A DNA stretch of 64,000 bases from Filosporella fistucella (GCA_030077755.1 JAQJZZ010000010.1:248001-312000); one strand, 5' to 3'. Counted from the stretch's first letter, positions 21,836 through 33,686 are shown. The notes: generated by a model not told the origin, from the sequence alone. Numbers and translations: made by a program.

Positions 21836-23058
21836 TCTCCTATGTCTTTCAAAAGTACACAAAAATTGCTCTAATCAAAAAAGTGAGAAGAAAATACGCA
21901 TCCACGAAATTGATGAGAAGGTTGCTTCAGCTCTACGTGAGGGATATGCCTTTGAAATACAATCAAAGGGGCACTAGCGGACGATGTCAATCACGATGTT
22001 CTCCAACGGCGGGGTATTGAGCGAATTGCATATGATGGTGGGGGATTTGATTGGAATGATACATTAAAGTCTGTTCCCCAGCCTCTAATTCTTCAGTAAG
22101 AACCCCGCGGTGCTCACCCCGCGATGTCAAAGATGGAATTTAGCAAGCCTGATTGGATTTCAATTCCGACATAATTCGAATAGCGGCGGTATTCGGTCGA
22201 GGCGTTTCTTGCCCGTCTCAAGTTCTATGAAGCTATATTCAACTCGCCGGCATCACTTCTCAAACGCGCCGCTAAAGCGGGCTCAAAGAGATCTCATTTG
22301 CAGATAATGCCGCTGACGGTATTGCCACAGCTTCTTGAGTCTTGACAAGATGAGGGGCGCAGTGCTTCATGCAGCCATGAATCTGGGATCATTGGGACTA
22401 AGATCTAGGTCATCCAGTCAGGGAATGCTCGAAAAGCCAATTTTGCTGAAGGGTGTGGAGTCACTGGAGTGAGGAAAGGGACCCGACGAACTTAGGGCGG
22501 TGTTTGGCGGAGAACATTCTCTAGCGGCGGTTCTGGATCTCCACTGTGCGGATTTCAAATCATCCAATTGGCAGAAAATTCTTTCTCGAACGTCGCCACG
22601 AATGCCAATGCTGATGAGATTCAGTGCTCGAAGGGTTTGCCCCAGTTTGCCTCATAATGCACCTCATCGACAAGGTTAGGCAAAAGGTTATTACAGCGAC
22701 CTTCCCAAAAGTGACAATAGTAGCCGGATCTTAATCCCAAGAGGGCGGGTTTCATCCATTCCTCCAGCTCTATTTCCCCAGACTTACTAGCCAAGATGGA
22801 CTCGGAAAGTGAGGGGAATCCACGATTGGAGCCAAGTCTGGATCCGTCTGGGTTTGACGGAAGGAAGTGCATCTTCAAACTACAATTCATATCTTCAATT
22901 GAATATATCTCGGCGGCCAAATTTGTATAATTATCTTGATTGTCCCACTGCTGGGAACTCTTTACCAGCATCATTCACAGCCTCGTTCAAGCAATCGTTT
23001 GCGCTCCATCTCACACAATACGATCTTTCGAATCATTGAAAGTTCAGTATCTCTGAAA
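21836..23058. promoter_or_regulatory. Divergent promoter of alpha-galactosidase and sugar transporter
   Basis: The 1.2-kb region has three CreA-type sites (GCGGGG at 22009-22014; CCCCGC at 22103-22108 and 22117-22122, the last two close together). It also has CGG triplet pairs with 7-base gaps (22184/22194 and 22498/22508) and two CGGCGG (22184-22189, 22525-22530). CreA represses sugar genes under glucose in ascomycetes; CGG pairs are the usual target of Zn2Cys6 factors. Binding by the neighbouring factor is my inference. Confidence 0.45.
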
Positions 23059-24799
23059 ATGGAGAAACAAAACTACCTATCGAAGGAGGTCACTCCTTCG
23101 CGCCTTGAACTTGAAGATGTCAATCTCGACCTCAAGATGCAGGGCTCCGAGCTGAACAACAACGCCAGAGCCGCTGCGATTTTGGAGCACCAGCTTACGC
23201 CACTTCAAGCCGTCAAGGCTTATCCAACCGCCATCTTCTGGTGTCTCATGGTATCCATGTGTGTTATCATGGAAGGTTACGATACCATTCTCATCGGAAA
23301 CTTCTACGCTTACCCAGAATTTGCAAAAAAATATGGAACATATTTCCCAGGTGTCGGGTATCAATTGACTGCACAATGGCAAGCCGGCTTGGGAAATGCC
23401 TCTGGAGTCGGTGCCTTCTTTGGTGTCCTGCTTAATGGTCTCCTCGTAAACAAATTCGGACAAAAGCGTGTTCTCGTTGGTGCCCTCATCGTTCTGTCGG
23501 CTTTCATCTTCATCACCTTTTTTGCGCCAAACATCATCGTTTTGACAGTTGGTCAGCTTCTTGCTGGACTACCATGGGGTGTGTTTGCAACTACCGCACC
23601 TGCCTACGCTTCTGAGGTGATGCCACTTGCTTTGAGGGTATACCTCACAAGTTATACAAACATGGTATGTTGTGTCTTTTAACTGCAGAGCACACTTGCT
23701 AAATATCTAATAGTGTTTCATTATTGGTCAACTCATTGCAGCTGGTGTACTGAACGGCCTTGTCACTATGCCAAATCAGTGGGCATACAGAATCCCTTTC
23801 GGTCAGTTATAAATAATATCCTACGTTGACTCAAACTAACTTCACGCAGCTCTTCAATGGTTGTGGCCGTCGTTCTTGATTCCCCTTCTCTGCTTTGCCC
23901 CCGAATCACCCTGGCACTTAGTCAGAAAAGGTCGCCTCGAAGATGCAGAACGCTCCCTTAAGCGCCTCGTACGAAGATCTGCCAACATTGATACAAAGCA
24001 AACTCTCGCCACAATCGTTCACACCAACAAGCTCGAAGAGGAGCTGTCTACCGGCACATCTTACAAGGACTGCTTCAAGGGTGACGAACTCCGCAGAACA
24101 GAAATTGCTTGTATGGCTTTCGCAGGACAGATCCTCTCTGGATCATCCTTCGCCTACAACTCAACCTACTTCTTCCAACAAGTCGGCCTTAATACAGACA
24201 CGACTTACAAGCTCAACGTTGGTGGAACAGCTTTGGCACTAGTCGGGACCTTTGTAAACTGGTTCGGACTCATGCCCTATTTTGGACGCCGCACCATCTA
24301 TCTCTGGGGTATGTTCACCATGTCAGTAATCCTGTACATTATCGGCATCCTCAACGTCAAAACCGACGTAAAATCCGTTGGAATGGCCCAAGCAGTCCTA
24401 ACCCTCGCCTGGACTTTCACTTTCCAACTCTCCGCCGGCCAACTCGGCTGGGCTCTCCCCGCCGAAATGGGCTCCACCCGTCTCCGCCAAAAGACTATCT
24501 GTCTCGCCCGCAACTCCTACTACATCATCGGTGTCATTTCCAACGTTTTACAACCTTATTTTATGAACCCCACGGAATGGAACCTGAAAGGTTATACTGG
24601 ATTTATCTGGGGATCAACTGCTTTCCTCACCTTTGTTTGGGCTTATTTCCGTCTCCCTGAGACCAAGGGCCGCACTTTCGAGGATTTGGACATCTTGTTT
24701 GCGAAGAAGATCTCTGCGAAGAAATTTGCTGATACCGATGTCGATTCCTTTGAAGGTGCTGATCCGGTGGAGGTCGCGAGGAGGGTGTCTGTTATTTAA
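23059..24799 (+). CDS. MFS sugar transporter, maltose/alpha-glucoside permease type
   Basis: Three exons (23059-23664, 23714-23801, 23850-24799) join in phase to 547 aa with about twelve hydrophobic helices. Signature blocks are EGYDTILIGNFYAYPEFAKKYG, KFGQKRVLVGAL, PWGVFATTAPAYASEVMPLALR, PESPWHLVRKGR and the closing RLPETKGRTFEDLDILFAKK, all of the yeast MAL/AGT1-like branch of the sugar porter family. It probably takes up disaccharides or trisaccharides by proton symport at the plasma membrane. The start at MEKQNYL matches the family; an in-frame ATG at 22936 would add 41 residues of promoter-like sequence. It is divergent from the GH27 gene, so uptake and hydrolysis of galactosides may be co-expressed. 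Confidence 0.92.
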
Positions 24800-25101
24800 A
24801 GTGGTTGAATGGGTGTGTAAATAGTGTTACAAGTAAAACATGTATAGAGGTACGCATTCGATCTGAGAAAGAGATATCAGAGTTGTAGAACTCCAGTTAT
24901 AGACAAAATCACAATTTCAAATTTCAAAATAATAGAGTAATGACGCCTTTCTTTGATTGAGTGTCTACCAACTGTCTCATCTCTTTACTCCATCCCATGA
25001 ACCCTTTTCAACTCCCTCCAAAAATGTTGGCGATAACGTAAGTCAAAGCATCAACCTCCAACTCCTCAATTTCTGATCTATTCTCTTCCAAGGCATGTTG
25101 C
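24800..25101. other. Short intergenic between convergent genes
   Basis: 3' flanks only; AT-rich; nothing else seen. Confidence 0.4.
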
Positions 25102-25604
25102 TTATTCCTCCAACCAAGTCTTCATCTGTCCGAACACCTTCTCGTCTCCATCATCAGCTGACTTTTCCATCAGATTGATAAACTTGACTCTTGCTCGCAC
25201 AAGGGCTTGTCGAGCGCCTTCACCAAGCTCTTTTGTCTTGCTTTCAGTACCCTAGGCTTTGAAGGTGATCGAGGTGGGCGTATATGAGGCTGGAGAAAGT
25301 CTTCCTGGCTCAGGTTCTCGTCATTCTCTAACAGTGGCAACGTCTCGGACGCTGCTGAGTGAGTCGTATGAGCCTTGTTCGGAACTTTCGTATTGTGTTG
25401 CTTTGTTTGAGATGATTTTGTGAACGGTTTAGAAGCCATGTGGAGTTGCTCGTCTGATCCTGAGAATGGTGGACGTGGCGTTGCTTGAGAAATACTGTTG
25501 GTAGGCTGTTCAGTTGTTCTCGCCAGTTCCGTGGGAAGGGTGTTGTAAGATCTGACGGGTAATACTCCTTCATCCTTTACCAGCTTCTCCTGTGTCTGCC
25601 CCAT
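25102..25604 (-). CDS. Hypothetical low-complexity protein, structure uncertain
   Basis: An open frame from 25604 gives MGQTQEKLVKDEGVLPVRSY and a Ser/Thr/Pro/Gln-rich region. In a second frame, after a cctag acceptor-like site near 25250, a clean helical stretch runs GTESKTKELGEGARQALVRA then RVKFINLMEKSADDGDEKVF and stops at 25102. Coding-like amino-acid use in both frames suggests one gene with an intron (a weak GTTCCG donor about 134 nt upstream fits the phase) or a frameshifted gene. I recognise no domain. Confidence 0.35.
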
Positions 25605-26873
25605 TTTTTGTCCTTGAAATTTTGTCTTTTTGAGAGATATTGCTGCTTAACTCCGCTGTGACTGATTTGAGAGATGGGGATCTTGCAATTGCAGGTGCTC
25701 GGACGACTTGAACTGGAGCTTATCTTTCCACTCATGTTCGTGGAAGTAACCTATGAGATGATTCAGTATGAAGCAAATCCTGTGCCGGGTGGTGAAAACT
25801 GCGCTCCCAGAGAGAATTATAAATGGAAACAATCATAGGCAAGAAAGAGTCTTGCAAAAATTGAAAGTTGGAGCGAATAACAGCAGTTTTTTTTGAGGCT
25901 GTAGACTCAGGAGATATCTCAAGGAACAGTCTTCATGGACTTAGAGCTTTCGCGTTGTCATTCAACAGAAGGTGAGCTCACGCACTAGAAAAAGGTCAAG
26001 GCTTCAAGGAGCCACTTTACCACTCCATCGTCATGTCTGGTCATATCTAGAGGTTCAAAGGGATTTGATGAAAAGCCTACTTATTTAAAGGGTTTCCTCT
26101 TTTGGAATCAAGTTGTATACATGGACATCAAATAATAAACCATCTCCAGACAACACACAGCGCGGTCTTAGGCCACGTCCACTACTAGCTTTTCTGTTTC
26201 TAGAACTACGATTGATAGTCACGTCAGTGACAAAGAGTGCTCGGTAAGCTTCAATCTAATTAAACTAATCTGGAACCCACCAAGGAACCGTTGAATTTTC
26301 CAGTCAACAGCTTAGTCAATCCCAATTCGGTCCCCCCTAGATCAGCAACAAACAGGGTACCCGTTTCGGGGCGTTAAGCGAGGAGTAGCAACTGTATGAT
26401 TCGAGAATGGTCCAAGGAGAATTACACATCGATTGAAAGACTGTACTCACTATTAATTGAATAAAGATGGTGGGGTATATATGTCCTGGAAGCAGTAACA
26501 AACGTGTCCGTACACTTCCGTCGAAGCCCCAGGTAGATCGCATGCCCAGGTTGATGCAATATCCTTCTGGCTTGATTCTGCTGCGTCAAAGTGCAATAGG
26601 AGTAGAAATAGGTTTGTGATAGTTTCAAAACTAATTATAGATTTATGTTTCCTCATTTCACCGAGGCATAAGGAGCATCTTCTACAAGAAACTTCTCGTT
26701 GTCTGGGGAATAAATGAGAGGGCAGGACCATGAGAGCATGTTTCATAGATACATTCTTTGGCAGCTTCTGTATCATATGAAGTCATATCATCTCACTAAG
26801 TGTCACCAAATTTCACTTCAAAGAATTTCACAGATCTTCGTGCCTTCAAAAGCACACGTCAAATCCGTGCAAC
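25605..26873. other. 1.3-kb gene-poor stretch
   Basis: Only short unsupported frames on the minus strand (for example 26453-26776). AT-rich, no repeats recognised. Confidence 0.4.
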
Positions 26874-27255
26874 ATGCCTGAACACGCTGGCGCGAATCTT
26901 GACCAATTCTTTTGCAAAAAGCAATCTGATCGTCACCCAGCTCATTCAAAGGACCAGACATCCACCTCAAACATTAAATTCGCTGCAGAAGAGCTTTAGA
27001 TATCCCCACCCGCTCAGCCAAATTACCCTTCGACCCTTCCCGCGGACTGCGATGACAAGGCGATGGCAAATTTGCTGCTTTCCATTATAGATTTCTTAGA
27101 GTATGCCTGCGATTAATTTTTTGACTGCAGGAGTTCATGTTAAAAATGGCAAGGAGTTTGCGTCAGATAAAACTTCCGACGAAAGTGAGGCAGGAGAGAA
27201 CAAGGAAGACGATACGGAGAAACCAGATTTGGGAAACGAGGAAAAGGTAGACTAG
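26874..27255 (+). pseudogene. Possible gene relic with an acidic last exon
   Basis: From ATG 26874 one frame reads MPEHAGANLDQFFCKKQSDR, meets TAG after AAEEL, and continues ISPPAQPNYPSTLPADCDD to LLLSIIDFLE. After a cag at about 27130, a strongly acidic segment (NGKEFASDKTSDESEAGENK, EDDTEKPDLGNEEKVD) ends in TAG at 27255. The pieces look coding but I cannot join them without a stop or phase break, so a decayed gene is the best guess. No family recognised. Confidence 0.25.
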
Positions 27256-27874
27256 GGTTCCGAAGGTGGAGTATGAGGTGAATATGAAAATGGGGAGGAA
27301 TCGTATTCTTCATCGACGCAGGTATCTGCCTGTGTCTGGAGTCTGGGAGATGAAAATTTGCTGGAGGAAGAAAGAGCTCGACTTGTGAAAATTCAGCTGC
27401 CTTGTGTGGAGCTCAACTTTGTCTCTTATTGAGAGAAATTCATTAAGAAAAAAATTCAATTGCGAGACTATGGACTACTCCATTGTTGTATTCAACCTCC
27501 TGAGGAATTGTGGCTAAAGGCTCGTGATCACTAATCAAAATGTTGAGCATCTGAGATCTAGGATTGAAATCAGCTACGACTTATCAGCCTTCATACTGTG
27601 TTTAACATAAAAAACAGACTTTTTGAGAAGGAAAAAAGGGAAAAGAGCAACTTGCCTCGAAATTCTCAAGTAAATCATGAAATATGAAGTAGTTCTTGGT
27701 CACTGAATCCACCTAAACCTCAGTTGCCACGTTTGTCACATTCTGAACAAATGGAACTTGATCTGACTTTCTTGGAAAGCCCTAGAATTCATCTTCCAGC
27801 ATTCCTAACTAGATCTGTATGCTCCCTGAGCACCTTGCACAAATCTGTCTCAGGTTTTCCCCCACTACTCTTCA
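27256..27874. other. Intergenic, nothing recognised
   Basis: AT-rich DNA with many stops in all frames; holds the 3' flank of the following minus-strand gene. Confidence 0.4.
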
Positions 27875-28642
27875 TCATAATCCTGCCCGATGATGCGTAA
27901 TATACTTCTCAATCGCCAGACACCTATCATCCACCCCTTTCCTGATAAGATCCAGCATCCAATACGAGCAACTTAAATTTTCCTTATTCCCCTCAAACAC
28001 ACTCTCCACGATCGGTAATCCCTCTTCTAGCTCATGCACCCCCTCAGCCAAAGAATATAGCCTTCTAACCACCATCTCTTTCTGAAAAATATTTGAACTC
28101 TCTTCTACCTCCTGCGAAAACGAAACTAGATTTCTCTCCCAAGTGGATATTATATCTCCAGATAAAAGGTACTCAAAAGGGCGCAAGTTTTGCCATTTTG
28201 CTATCGTTTTTCTGTCGTGTGCTGATTTTCCACATATCCGGCGGTCAAGATCGTAACATGCATGAAGAACATTCCATAGTGAGAACGCAGCTACTGGATG
28301 AGCCCGAAAAAATAGTCCAAACTCCAACTTTTCAGGGTTATTTTCAAGTTTTTGAAGTTTGTGGCAAATAGTCTGTATATCGTCATCGAACTCTTCTCTC
28401 CATTCTGAGAGGCGATATTGCCAATCTGGTGAAAAAATCTCGCCGGCATCGTCTTTGTATTGATTTTTCTCGTACCAGTCGAATATAGCTCTTTGATCGG
28501 ATGCCAGGTTGTCTCTTGTTGAAATCTTTGGTAGAGAGTGCGTTGAGAGTCGTCGTTTGGGTGGTGGCGATTTTTTTGAGATTTTGGTGATGACTGGTTG
28601 AGGGGACCATGTTGCTCGAGAGGATCGTGTACGGCGAGACAT
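27875..28642 (-). CDS. Hypothetical 255-aa protein
   Basis: Intact single-exon frame starting MSRRTRSSRATWSPQPVITK. The first ~50 residues are basic and Ser/Pro-rich (KISKKSPPPKRR looks like a nuclear signal). The rest is predicted helical with many W, Y, E and K residues, for example DWQYRLSEWREEFDDDIQTI, then LEFGLFFRAHPVAAFSLWNV and IVESVFEGNKENLSCSYWML. There is no signal peptide or membrane helix. I do not recognise a family. Codon use and the hydrophobic pattern look coding, and the antisense frames are broken. Confidence 0.65.
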   Translation of the reverse strand: MSRRTRSSRATWSPQPVITKISKKSPPPKRRLSTHSLPKISTRDNLASDQRAIFDWYEKNQYKDDAGEIFSPDWQYRLSEWREEFDDDIQTICHKLQKLENNPEKLEFGLFFRAHPVAAFSLWNVLHACYDLDRRICGKSAHDRKTIAKWQNLRPFEYLLSGDIISTWERNLVSFSQEVEESSNIFQKEMVVRRLYSLAEGVHELEEGLPIVESVFEGNKENLSCSYWMLDLIRKGVDDRCLAIEKYITHHRAGL

Positions 28643-29964
28643 TTATATTGATGCTGTGTGTATCTTGGCTCAGTATAGAATTCGTCTGAATAAGCTTGGA
28701 CTACTTTCAGGGGAACTGTTGTGAGGTGATCGCGGTGTGAGTGAATGCCCGCTGTTGCCCTTATAGATCGATGTCAAGAGGAACAGGTGAGCAACCGCAG
28801 AAAGAGCTGAACATACTCTGGGTGCCTCGCTGGTGAGTACAACAGCCACAAAGTGTCAATCAGGAGTGAAAATGATGGCGGTGCGGCAGAAAGGACATTC
28901 CTCTAGGCGGAATACGCCAGCTCCTGACGAATTTCCTCGGTCTCTTGGCCTTCCTCGGTGAGAGGCTTATTGAAAGCATCTTATCAAAAAGCAGATCATA
29001 TCGCCCTGTCATTCCGACGAGCGAACTTGCCCTGACACCCTCAAAGAGAGTGCGGCCCAAAATGGGCACTGTCGAGCAGCTTGAGCTTTGCCGGGACTTG
29101 TTTCGGGAGCAGGTCAATTGCGCGTGCATGAACTCCAACCCATCACAACAAGGCGGGTATCTGCTTTTGGTACCTGAGGGTGTGGTCCTTCAAGCCACAT
29201 ATTGATTTTATCACAAGGGGTGAGACGCTGATCATGCGGTACCGCCAGTGTGGCAACTGGTTCTGAGGCTATGTCAGCCACAAACTCGGTGAGCTGAACA
29301 ACACACCTCTTTTCGAAATGTGGTTGCATCGAGCAACAGCTTCCGGAGCAGATTCCAATGATGGGTAGTATAACTTCACTTGTGCCCTATCGATCCACAT
29401 GGAAGTGGTGTAAATGCTAACGAATAGAGTAATTTGTATGGTGCACATTTTGCGATCATTTTTGACGCCATGATCGGGCTGCAATGCGGTCCCACAGGCG
29501 GAGTCCTAGAATTGCTCATCCTCTGTTGGCACAAGTAAATCAAAGACACCATTAAAGTTGCTCTTGACCATCGCTTCAATAAGAAACCCCTGCACTCTTC
29601 GGAGGAAGACAATTTCTCCCTATCATGTTTATTCTTGAAGTCCAATAAGTTAAGGCAGAACCTAAGGTGAGCTGCAAGTCATGCTTTCAACTTATCCAGC
29701 CGCAGGAGTAATAGTCACTACAGCAGCAACGACACCATCACCGATGTCTACTGCACGAATGGAATTCCGAGAGAAGTCTGTCCTAGAGATCTGCAGGCTG
29801 ATTACACTGGGCTATATCATTGACGGTGCGTAACAGTCAAATAGCTTAATACATAAATGTGATCATATGTATCTTGCGTCGTGCAACTTCTCTGCTGACA
29901 TCAACCAGCAACTTGACATACTTCAGCCACAGCTGTAACGCATTACCAGTTCCTCCCAGAAGAG
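28643..29964. other. 1.3-kb intergenic
   Basis: Short frames on both strands around 28860-29650 lack support. Holds the promoter of the 255-aa gene and the 3' flank of HET gene 2. Confidence 0.4.
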
Positions 29965-32298
29965 TCATCTTAGCTGGAACAATTCCGCATCCTTGTAAGG
30001 ATGGGCCCATTGCCTGTCACCCACTGCTTCACCATCCATCATCCCATAGACGAAGCACTCCCCAATCATTTGGAACCTCCTTGCATCACCAACACCGTCC
30101 TGCGGGCATTGACGAAGCATCACAGGAACACTGCATCCAAATAGAACACAAACAATATCGCCTGCTTGGGTTTCCCTCGGTGCCAAACCGTAAGTGAACT
30201 TATTCTCCTCAGAATCCAGCTTAACCTTCACGAACGACCTCTCCCAAACCACATCCTTTACTCGCTCAACAAAAGACTTGGTGATCGTAGATATCTTTTT
30301 CAAGTCAAAGATGTCATTTGGGCTGAGGTCTCCATTGTGTCTCAAATTATTGAGACATTCCAGACAGGCTCGAGGGTACCAACTTGGAGGATTCTTCCCA
30401 TCAGCGCCACGGTCTGCGACGATGGTGCGCCAAAAAGCATCTGGCACACGTTTTATTCCTCGTGCCCATCGTTTATCTTCTTTCCACCAAGCGTGATCAA
30501 ACCCAGCTAACTCGAACCATTCCTTAAATATCATTCCTTGTGCTGCGCGTTGTGTTGTCGCTTCGACGTGACCGATACGAATCCCTTTCACGAAAAGATT
30601 TCCACTGTATGTCTTGGTTTTTTCCTTACCAGGCGTACCTGGCGGGTATTTTATTTTCTCGAATATCTTCTCGGGAAGCAAGCTCAGTGTTGCATTGTAA
30701 GTCTTCTGATTGCTCTGCACTGAAGTTCCCACAAAACCATCGCCGTTAGATCGACCTCGTATTCTCTGGGAAGGCGAACCATAAGATGATCTTTGAATCG
30801 ACGGGATCCAGGAAGGAAGGTCTTCAGTCTGCTCGTTGATGCCCGGAACAGTTGTTTTAGCCGAATCTCTCTTCTCAGATGGAGCCCAATGTCGAAGTAA
30901 AATATCCAGCGAATCCGACTTGTCAATACAATAATCGATGAAGTTGGTATAAACATCAAGCAGACAATTCTGGTATGCTGGCGCGAGCCGTGGATCCAGA
31001 TTCAAGTGTTTCGCGTTTGCATTTGTTTCGGTGGACAAATTGTGTGTGTCCTTGGCCAGAGAGAGTACTGCATATATCGTATCCCGAGGATTCGTTGCTT
31101 CGAAAGCCAGTAAATTCGACACTAGCCCCTCTACCGTCATCATCCGCTGTAGAATATCTCCAGTTTCTGTGCGTCGAAAGAGATTGTTGATGAAGTCAAC
31201 AAGAGCGTTGGCGCCTAGGTTCTTGACCCCATCGATAGGACGTAAATCTGTAACCGTTGATGCTTCCTCTGCAATCATCTTCGAAAGAACCGGACCAATG
31301 CGTTCCTGGCTCTTGATAAATATAGCAATAGCATCTGCGAAATCTGACCAAAGCATCTTGTGCTTGCCGTACACAATTCTAGCCTTCTTCGCAAGTGCAA
31401 GCTCCTGAATGATCCAGCGTCGAGTGAACCATGTATTGCTCATTAATTTGACCACATCCATAGCTTTCTCCCTTTCTTTGGCTCCACCCGCCGCAAGATT
31501 ATCGAGAAGCTTGTCCAAGGATGAGAGCTTGAGAATTTCCCGTAAAAATTTAAAGCAACGCTTTGGGGACATTTCCCCAGAGCTTTCATCACCTAGCCAA
31601 ACTTTCACCTTCTTTGCTTGAATATACAATTCGTGCATTTGTTTGACCTGTGCCGATCGTTCAAAATCGTCGTTTTGGTCGATACACAAGGCGTCTATCC
31701 ATACTGTCACTTCCTTGTCCTCCTTTCTAAACGTCTTCAAGGCAACATAGAGATTCGATCTGACATGTAATTTTCCAGTCGATTGCCACTCCTTTTCTTT
31801 CCCGTGTTTCCGCGACTTTCTAAATTTGAAAGTAGCTTTCTCTATTGATGACGGCTCCGGTTCCTGCATTACTTCTATCATGTTACTGTAGTTGGTGATT
31901 GTGATCGGATGTGCTGGCTTGCCATCCCCCCAATAATAAGACAGAGCGGTGTATGGATACGATTCTGTTTTCGATGACGCAGAAGCATTTTTGGGTAGCG
32001 AGCTGGGTACAAGTTTACAGTTCACCGGATCATCATCCTGGCCAGGTTGAATAACGAGGACGCGGATGTCCTGCCCATGCTTTTCCTTGAGGGGAGGATA
32101 GACAAATGTATCTTTGTTTTGCAGGCTATCCATCATAGAATTTATAACTCGTAGGAGCTTTCCTCTGACGGGTTCAGAGGAGAGTTGTGAGAGCGAGGTG
32201 CCTGAATTCGGTCGAACTCTCTTGGCTATGTGTTCTTTCTGACTTCCGGAGGGTCTCTTTCTCTTTCCATTTCTCCTGCTGTTCGGAGACATCTTCAA
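29965..32298 (-). CDS. HET-domain heterokaryon incompatibility protein 2
   Basis: Single-exon 777-aa protein. A basic, Ser-rich N-terminus (RRNGKRKRPSGSQKEHIAKR, probably nuclear or disordered) precedes the HET domain at about residues 110-310: YTALSYYWGDG, then VTVWIDALCIDQNDDFERSA, MHELYIQAKKVKVWLGDES and NTWFTRRWIIQELALAKKARIVYG. The C-terminal half has the usual LLAFEATNPRDTIYAVLSLA segment and closes with GDIVCVLFGCSVPVMLRQ and YVHG-type residues (CFVYGMMDGEAV), the common end of large HET proteins. It differs in architecture from the other two HET proteins in this window. A second ATG two codons in is equally possible. Confidence 0.9.
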   Translation of the reverse strand: MKMSPNSRRNGKRKRPSGSQKEHIAKRVRPNSGTSLSQLSSEPVRGKLLRVINSMMDSLQNKDTFVYPPLKEKHGQDIRVLVIQPGQDDDPVNCKLVPSSLPKNASASSKTESYPYTALSYYWGDGKPAHPITITNYSNMIEVMQEPEPSSIEKATFKFRKSRKHGKEKEWQSTGKLHVRSNLYVALKTFRKEDKEVTVWIDALCIDQNDDFERSAQVKQMHELYIQAKKVKVWLGDESSGEMSPKRCFKFLREILKLSSLDKLLDNLAAGGAKEREKAMDVVKLMSNTWFTRRWIIQELALAKKARIVYGKHKMLWSDFADAIAIFIKSQERIGPVLSKMIAEEASTVTDLRPIDGVKNLGANALVDFINNLFRRTETGDILQRMMTVEGLVSNLLAFEATNPRDTIYAVLSLAKDTHNLSTETNANAKHLNLDPRLAPAYQNCLLDVYTNFIDYCIDKSDSLDILLRHWAPSEKRDSAKTTVPGINEQTEDLPSWIPSIQRSSYGSPSQRIRGRSNGDGFVGTSVQSNQKTYNATLSLLPEKIFEKIKYPPGTPGKEKTKTYSGNLFVKGIRIGHVEATTQRAAQGMIFKEWFELAGFDHAWWKEDKRWARGIKRVPDAFWRTIVADRGADGKNPPSWYPRACLECLNNLRHNGDLSPNDIFDLKKISTITKSFVERVKDVVWERSFVKVKLDSEENKFTYGLAPRETQAGDIVCVLFGCSVPVMLRQCPQDGVGDARRFQMIGECFVYGMMDGEAVGDRQWAHPYKDAELFQLR

Positions 32299-33686
32299 TC
32301 AAGAATCTGAGTAAACACCCGCGGCGTCTAGTATGGTAGGTAGGAAGTGTATACCTGATGGTGGTATATGATGTGTGAAAGGGCAAGAGCCTATAACACA
32401 AGAATAATTCGGTTCCCTTTATCAATTCCAGATAGCGGTACTCGAGTTCCCAATTGAATAGATGTGGCTGACTACCCTGTCATCTCATGGTGCAGGTGTT
32501 GGGTCAGCCGCAATTGGGCAAATCAACGCCCTGCCGCATCCCAAACTGTGGCTACCACCATGAATGCTGCTCAGTGAACTAGCAGTGAGTGGTTCCTCGA
32601 CATACTAAATATTGAAAAAGCTCTTCGTGCTTCACGATTTAATATCCTGAGACCCGGTCCCCAATGGCCCAACTTTCTCTGGATCTCAATACAATTATTC
32701 AAAGTCTTGATGTGGTTGTATGTTCCCATTTTGTGAACAGCCTTCAGTCACGCAATGGGCTGAACAACCATCAATCATGCCATGCATGGAAAATGGTGGG
32801 GGCGGGTTGTTGACCCAAGTTTCCTGTTAGGGGCGAGAAGCTGAATTGAGATCGTGAAGCATGCAATCGACACTTCAGTATTGATTTATTGGCTATATTT
32901 GAGCCTCAAATGTAACGCACTTTGGAACAGTGAATTGGGGCTTGCTATTGCCCAATGAAAATTCACATAGAAGCGCCCAGGAAGAAAATAAAGAGCTTCA
33001 CGCTCCGTCCCATAGGGTTCCGTGTCTCGGATTGTCATCCGGAATCTGCTTGCAGCAGGCAGTTCATCACACCACATGGATCTGAAGTACGATGGTCTGC
33101 GTCATCGATCAATCTGAACTGGATATCTAGGCCTGTGTCAGGAAACTTGGATTACTCTGAGTAGAATCGATCAGATCAAAAAGAGAAAAAGAAGCAAAGT
33201 GCTAAGGACGATGAGTGTCCCAAGGATTCTGGTACTGATGGTAGAGAAACAATGTGCTACTTTACGATACAGGTAAATACAAGTAATTTCAAATAATAAG
33301 CTGGAGATTGTTTGACTCACTGTACCTATCTTTGCTCAAATGATATGCCTGAAGAAAATGTGTCCGATGCACGCGTTGATAATATCTGATCGGGCCATCT
33401 ACACCTCCCAGGACCAAATTGCAAAATGGTTTTTGACAAGTCATTCTAGATATATAACACAGGAGAATAAAATCCAGACAAGAATAGTCAGATCAGAGGG
33501 GCTTGATCCATGAGCAATATCGTTGTGGGTGTCTCGAAAGCGATTTGAAGGGACATGGAGCAACAGTAACCATAAGAATCTCCGCGGCCCATCAGACTTC
33601 CCGATATATGTCCTTCCGAAAAGCAGTCGAGGTAAGAAATTTCGTCCTAGATCTACAGTCGTCTCGGGATTTATTGATTCATGAGT
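32299..33686. other. 1.4-kb intergenic
   Basis: Promoter of HET gene 2 and 3' flank of the methyltransferase. Short frames such as 32886-33077 and 32955-33164 have no support. Confidence 0.4.

Noticed and set aside
26422..26776. Overlapping minus-strand frames with several cysteines
   Set aside because: No plausible signal peptide or splicing, and two overlapping frames are equally open, as expected by chance in this composition.
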